A stretch of DNA of 64,000 nucleotides from an uncultured Bradyrhizobium sp. GTDB lineage: Bacteria > Pseudomonadota > Alphaproteobacteria > Rhizobiales > Xanthobacteraceae. The position numbers were made by a program, and so were the translations under genes. The notes under the pieces are model-generated. The model was not told the DNA's origin and ran no database searches. It saw only the letters and a list, made by a program, of their open reading frames with translations. Each line of letters opens with the position of its first letter. The first letter of the stretch is position 1. Positions 60,974 through 64,000 of this stretch are shown here, one piece after another. The stretch spans positions 124,001 through 188,000 of the forward strand of contig NZ_CANSMR010000011.1 of NCBI RefSeq assembly GCF_947648125.1. Direction: 5' to 3'.

Positions 60974-62386
60974 TCAGGCGTCGAGCGGCTTGCCGCGGAC
61001 GTTGGGTCCCCAGACACCGATCGTAATAATTACGATCACCATCGCCGCGGTGATCAGGCCGAACACCCCGCTGACGCCGGCCTCCTTCAACATGAAGGCC
61101 ACGATGAAGCCGGAGAAGGTCGCGCTGAGCCGGCTCATCGAATAGACGAGGCCCGCCGCGCGGGCCCGGATCGCGGTCGGGAACACCTCGGTCTGGTAGG
61201 CGTGATAGGCGTAGGACAGCGTCATGTTGGCGCCGGTCACCAGCACGCCGCTGGCGATCAGGAGCACCGGCTCGGTGAGCTGCGCGAAGGCAAGGCCGAA
61301 CACCGAGATCGCGGCGGCCGCGCCGCAAATGATCCATTTGCGCTCGAAGCGGTCGGCGAAGGTTGCGGCCAGCAGCGGCGCGAGCGGATAGGCGAAGGCG
61401 ATGATGAAGGAATATTGCAGGCTCTTGGTGACGTTGATGCCCTTCTGAACCAGGAGCGCCGGAACCCAGTTGGAGAAGCCGTAGACGCCGAACGCCTGGC
61501 ACAGATTGAAGATCATGAAGAGCACGACGAGCGAGGCGTAGGGCGGCCGGAACAAATCGGCATAGCCGGTCTCGACCGCCGCACGTGCCGGCGCCATTAC
61601 GGCTTTAACGGCAGGGCGCGGTGCGCCCGCAGGCGATGAGGCCTCGAGCCTCCGCATGATTGTCTCGGCCTCGGCAAGGCGGCCATGCCGGGCCAGCCAG
61701 AGCGGGCTTTCCGGCACGTAGAGCCGCAGCACCCAGATGATCATGCTGGCGGCGGCACCGATCAGCACCACCCAGCGCCAGCCATCGATGCCGTAAGGCG
61801 AGAGCGGCACCAGCCACCACGACAGCGCGGCGACGATCGGCACCGCCGAGAGCATGACGGCCTGGTTGATCGCAAAGGCGCGGCCGCGCATCCAGCTCGG
61901 CACCAGCTCGGTGATGTAGGCGTCGATGGTGATGACCTCGATGCCGATTCCGATTCCGGCGATGAAGCGCCACAGCAGCACCCCGCCAGGGGTGGTCTGG
62001 CACGCCATGATCACCGACGCCGCGCTGTAGAACAGCAGCGAATAAGTGAAGACGGCCTTGCGCCCGTAGCGATCGGCGAGGAAGCCGAGGCAGAAGGTGC
62101 CGATGAACAGGCCGGCGAAGGTCGCCGCGACGAAGGCGCCGATCCCGGAAAAGCCGAAGAAGGCCTGTGTCGTCGTGGTCATCAGCCCGCTGCGGGCGAG
62201 GCCCGGCGCGATATAGCCGGTGAAGAACAGATCGTAGATTTCGAAGCAGCCGCCGAGCGAGAGCAGAATCACAAGCCGCCAGACATAGCCTGAGGTGGGC
62301 AGCGCCTCGAGGCGCCGCGAAATCTCGTCCGGCCCGGCTGTCGTGTTGGCAAGATCGGCAACCGAGCCGAGTTCGACGGCGCTCAT
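60974..62386 (-). CDS. MFS transporter (aromatic acid/sugar-type)
   Basis: A 470-residue protein with 12 membrane helices. The A-type motif FLADRYGRKAVF and the interdomain loop are clear, and the family is that of aromatic-acid:H+ or sugar porters. Start ATG at 62386 has a GGGGAGGACCATC ribosome-binding site. Possible substrate is an aromatic or carboxylic acid, given the neighbouring CoA-transferase and LysR genes, but that is a guess. Confidence 0.88.
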   Translation of the reverse strand: MSAVELGSVADLANTTAGPDEISRRLEALPTSGYVWRLVILLSLGGCFEIYDLFFTGYIAPGLARSGLMTTTTQAFFGFSGIGAFVAATFAGLFIGTFCLGFLADRYGRKAVFTYSLLFYSAASVIMACQTTPGGVLLWRFIAGIGIGIEVITIDAYITELVPSWMRGRAFAINQAVMLSAVPIVAALSWWLVPLSPYGIDGWRWVVLIGAAASMIIWVLRLYVPESPLWLARHGRLAEAETIMRRLEASSPAGAPRPAVKAVMAPARAAVETGYADLFRPPYASLVVLFMIFNLCQAFGVYGFSNWVPALLVQKGINVTKSLQYSFIIAFAYPLAPLLAATFADRFERKWIICGAAAAISVFGLAFAQLTEPVLLIASGVLVTGANMTLSYAYHAYQTEVFPTAIRARAAGLVYSMSRLSATFSGFIVAFMLKEAGVSGVFGLITAAMVIVIITIGVWGPNVRGKPLDA

Positions 62387-62541
62387 GATGGTCCTCCCCG
62401 AATGCTCCAGCGGCCGCCTTTCTTGCGAAGGCGTGCCGGTTGCGCATGTTTGGCAGCCGGGTGCCAGAAATCCAGACGAACATATCGAAGGAATCGTTCG
62501 ATATTTTCGATAGCGCTGTTTCTGACGTGCTTGAAAGCGCT

Positions 62542-63465
62542 TCAGATCAAGAGCGTCGCCTCCCACGCGCCGCGCCCGACCTGTTCGGCGATCAGGGAGC
62601 GGATCAGCCGGCACATCTCTTCCATCGCATAGGTCATCGGCCGGTTGCGCAAGCGGCAGAGATAGAGCGTCCGGCTCAGCCTGGGTTCGATCACCTCGCG
62701 TGCGACCAGCGATCGCGCTTTCAGCGGCTCGCTGACGAAGTGCGTCGTCGCGATCGTGCAGCCGAGACCCGCGGTCAAGGCGCCGATCATGCCGCTGGTC
62801 GAATTGAGGTGCAGGATGGCATTGGCCTCCAGCCGTTTCAGCGGCACGGGGTCGTCCAGCAAAGCGCGAGCCGACAGCCCGTGCCGCAGCAGGATCAGCG
62901 GCAGCTGCGCCACCTGTTCGAACGTGATCGGTCCCTTCTTGCCGATCAGCTTCTCGGTGCCGACGCAGAACATCTGCTCCTCCAGCACCGGCTCGGCGAT
63001 CAGGTCCTTTTCCGACGGCGGATTGTAGACCAGCGCGAGGTCGACATCGGAGCTCATCAAATGCAGCAGCGTCGCGCCGGAGAGACTCTCGGTCAGCGAC
63101 AGCTTCAGGTTCGGATATTTCGCCAGCACGGTCCGCATCAGCGGCACGCCGATCGCCTTCATGCCGGAATTGGCCATGCCGATCGAGATCTCGCCGGCAA
63201 TTGCGCTGCCGCCTTCCTTGATCTCGCGCTCGGCCGCCGCCATCGCGCGCAGGATGATGCGGGCATGCTCATAAAGCCGCTCGCCCGCCGCGGTCGGTTC
63301 CATGCCGCGCGGCTTGCGCTCGAACAGCGGCGTGGCGAACTCCGCCTCGAGATTGGCGATGTGGTGACTGAGCGCGGATTGCGCGACATTGGCCTGATCC
63401 GCCGCCCGCGACAGGTTGCGCTGCTCGTAAACCGCGATGAAATAGCGAAGCTGGCGTGAATCCAT
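62542..63465 (-). CDS. LysR-family transcriptional regulator
   Basis: A 307-residue protein with an N-terminal winged helix (MDSRQLRYFIAVYEQRNLSR and AQSALSHHIANLEAE) and a C-terminal effector-binding domain. It lies between the MFS gene (same strand) and the divergent CoA-transferase gene, and probably controls both. The 121-bp divergent gap is typical of LysR operator spacing; AT-rich ATTCGACAGATTATA words lie in it. Confidence 0.92.
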   Translation of the reverse strand: MDSRQLRYFIAVYEQRNLSRAADQANVAQSALSHHIANLEAEFATPLFERKPRGMEPTAAGERLYEHARIILRAMAAAEREIKEGGSAIAGEISIGMANSGMKAIGVPLMRTVLAKYPNLKLSLTESLSGATLLHLMSSDVDLALVYNPPSEKDLIAEPVLEEQMFCVGTEKLIGKKGPITFEQVAQLPLILLRHGLSARALLDDPVPLKRLEANAILHLNSTSGMIGALTAGLGCTIATTHFVSEPLKARSLVAREVIEPRLSRTLYLCRLRNRPMTYAMEEMCRLIRSLIAEQVGRGAWEATLLI

Positions 63466-63586
63466 TGTGGTTCTGCGTTCTAGAACGACGAATGCACTAT
63501 TCGACAGATTATATTTTTCAGATAGCGTGCGGAAGCCTAACCTGCGCCGATCAGTCAAAACGAGCGCAACGAGCACGGAGAAACCG
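63466..63586. promoter_or_regulatory. Divergent LysR/CoA-transferase promoter region
   Basis: A 121-bp gap, AT-rich at about 63496-63526 (GCACTATTCGACAGATTATA), with room for a LysR T-N11-A box. No single box could be fixed by eye; it is inferred from divergent orientation. Confidence 0.45.
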
Positions 63587-64000
63587 ATGACCGGGAGCGG
63601 ACTGCCGCTGGAAGGCGTGAGGGTCGTCGAGATGACCCACATGGTGATGGGGCCGACCTGCGGGATGATCCTGGCGCAACTCGGCGCCGAGGTGATCAAG
63701 GTCGAACCTCCTGCCGGCGACAAGACCCGCTCGCTCGGCGGCATGGGCGTCTCGTTCTTCCCGCTGTTCAATCGCGGCAAGCGCAGCGTCGTGCTCGATC
63801 TCGCCAAGCCCGAGGACCGCGACACCATGCACCGGCTGCTCGCGAGTGCCGACGTGTTCCTGGAGAATTTCCGCGACGGCCAGCTCGACAAGCAGGGTCT
63901 TGGGCCCGAGGAGCTGCGCGCGAAATATCCGCATTTGATCATCGCCGGCCACAAGGGCTTTCTGTCCGGCCCCTACGATCATCGCCCGGCGCTCGACGAG
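63587..64000 (+). CDS. Class III (CaiB/BaiF-type) CoA transferase, N-terminal fragment
   Basis: The gene starts at ATG 63587 behind GCACGGAG and runs off the right edge after 138 codons. The sequence LPLEGVRVVEMTHMVMGPTCG, then LAQLGAEVIKVEPPAGDKTR and NRGKRSVVLDLAKPEDR, is the CaiB/BaiF family opening (formyl-CoA, crotonobetainyl or related transferases). Substrate not assigned. Divergent from the LysR gene. Confidence 0.9.
   Translation, partial: MTGSGLPLEGVRVVEMTHMVMGPTCGMILAQLGAEVIKVEPPAGDKTRSLGGMGVSFFPLFNRGKRSVVLDLAKPEDRDTMHRLLASADVFLENFRDGQLDKQGLGPEELRAKYPHLIIAGHKGFLSGPYDHRPALDE

Overview
The window is a GC-rich chromosomal segment from an alphaproteobacterium of the Hyphomicrobiales, most likely Bradyrhizobium or a close relative. 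This rests on protein character, on gene order (parB-parA-rsmG-mnmG-mnmE-rho-hemJ, then ppsR-maf-coaE-dnaQ-secB-timA-mltA), and on many short palindromic intergenic repeats of the kind common in Bradyrhizobium. No name could be confirmed by database search. No rRNA, tRNA or CRISPR array was recognised.

Region 1 (1-8090) is an origin/centromere district. A minus-strand series runs hemJ, rho, mnmE, mnmG, rsmG, parA and parB (parB is cut by the window edge). Five near-identical 16-bp palindromes matching parS lie between 1755 and 4065, inside or beside rsmG, mnmG and mnmE, a few kb from parAB. The 445-bp gap between hemJ and the DUF299 gene ppsR (7646-8090) holds an AT-rich perfect palindrome and degenerate DnaA-box-like words. 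It is a reasonable chromosomal-origin candidate.

Region 2 (8091-26891) is housekeeping: ppsR, maf, coaE, dnaQ; secB opposite timA-mltA-smr; a multi-pass membrane protein; hslV-GNAT-hslU, where the GNAT gene carries a clear one-base frameshift; the histidine cluster hisB-DUF2628-hisH-hisA-hisF-hisE; coaA; and a hybrid sensor kinase.

Region 3 (27011-30934) has comM followed by a mobile insertion of about 2.27 kb (28600-30866). It has imperfect terminal inverted repeats and a 12-bp flanking direct repeat. It carries an IS1595-type transposase plus small passenger genes, one of which resembles BECR-fold nuclease toxins.

Region 4 (30935-53959) is again mostly core: a secreted metallo-beta-lactamase-fold hydrolase, gshB, yraN, rsmI, an LpoA-like lipoprotein, hemW, rdgB, rph, hrcA-grpE, a nicotinamidase-like hydrolase with an AraC regulator, dnaK-dnaJ-pmtA with an RpoH-type promoter, pyrF, dapB, gpmA, an Ada-like alkyltransferase and nth.

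Region 5 (54028-64000) is more accessory. An apparent co-directional set comprises an EmrA-like adaptor, an EmrB-like pump, a type III polyketide synthase, an isoprenylcysteine-methyltransferase-family protein and a second DHA2 pump; it looks like a phenolic-lipid or pyrone synthesis and export cluster. It is followed by a CysZ-like membrane protein, an MFS transporter, a LysR regulator and, divergently, the start of a CoA-transferase gene cut by the right edge.
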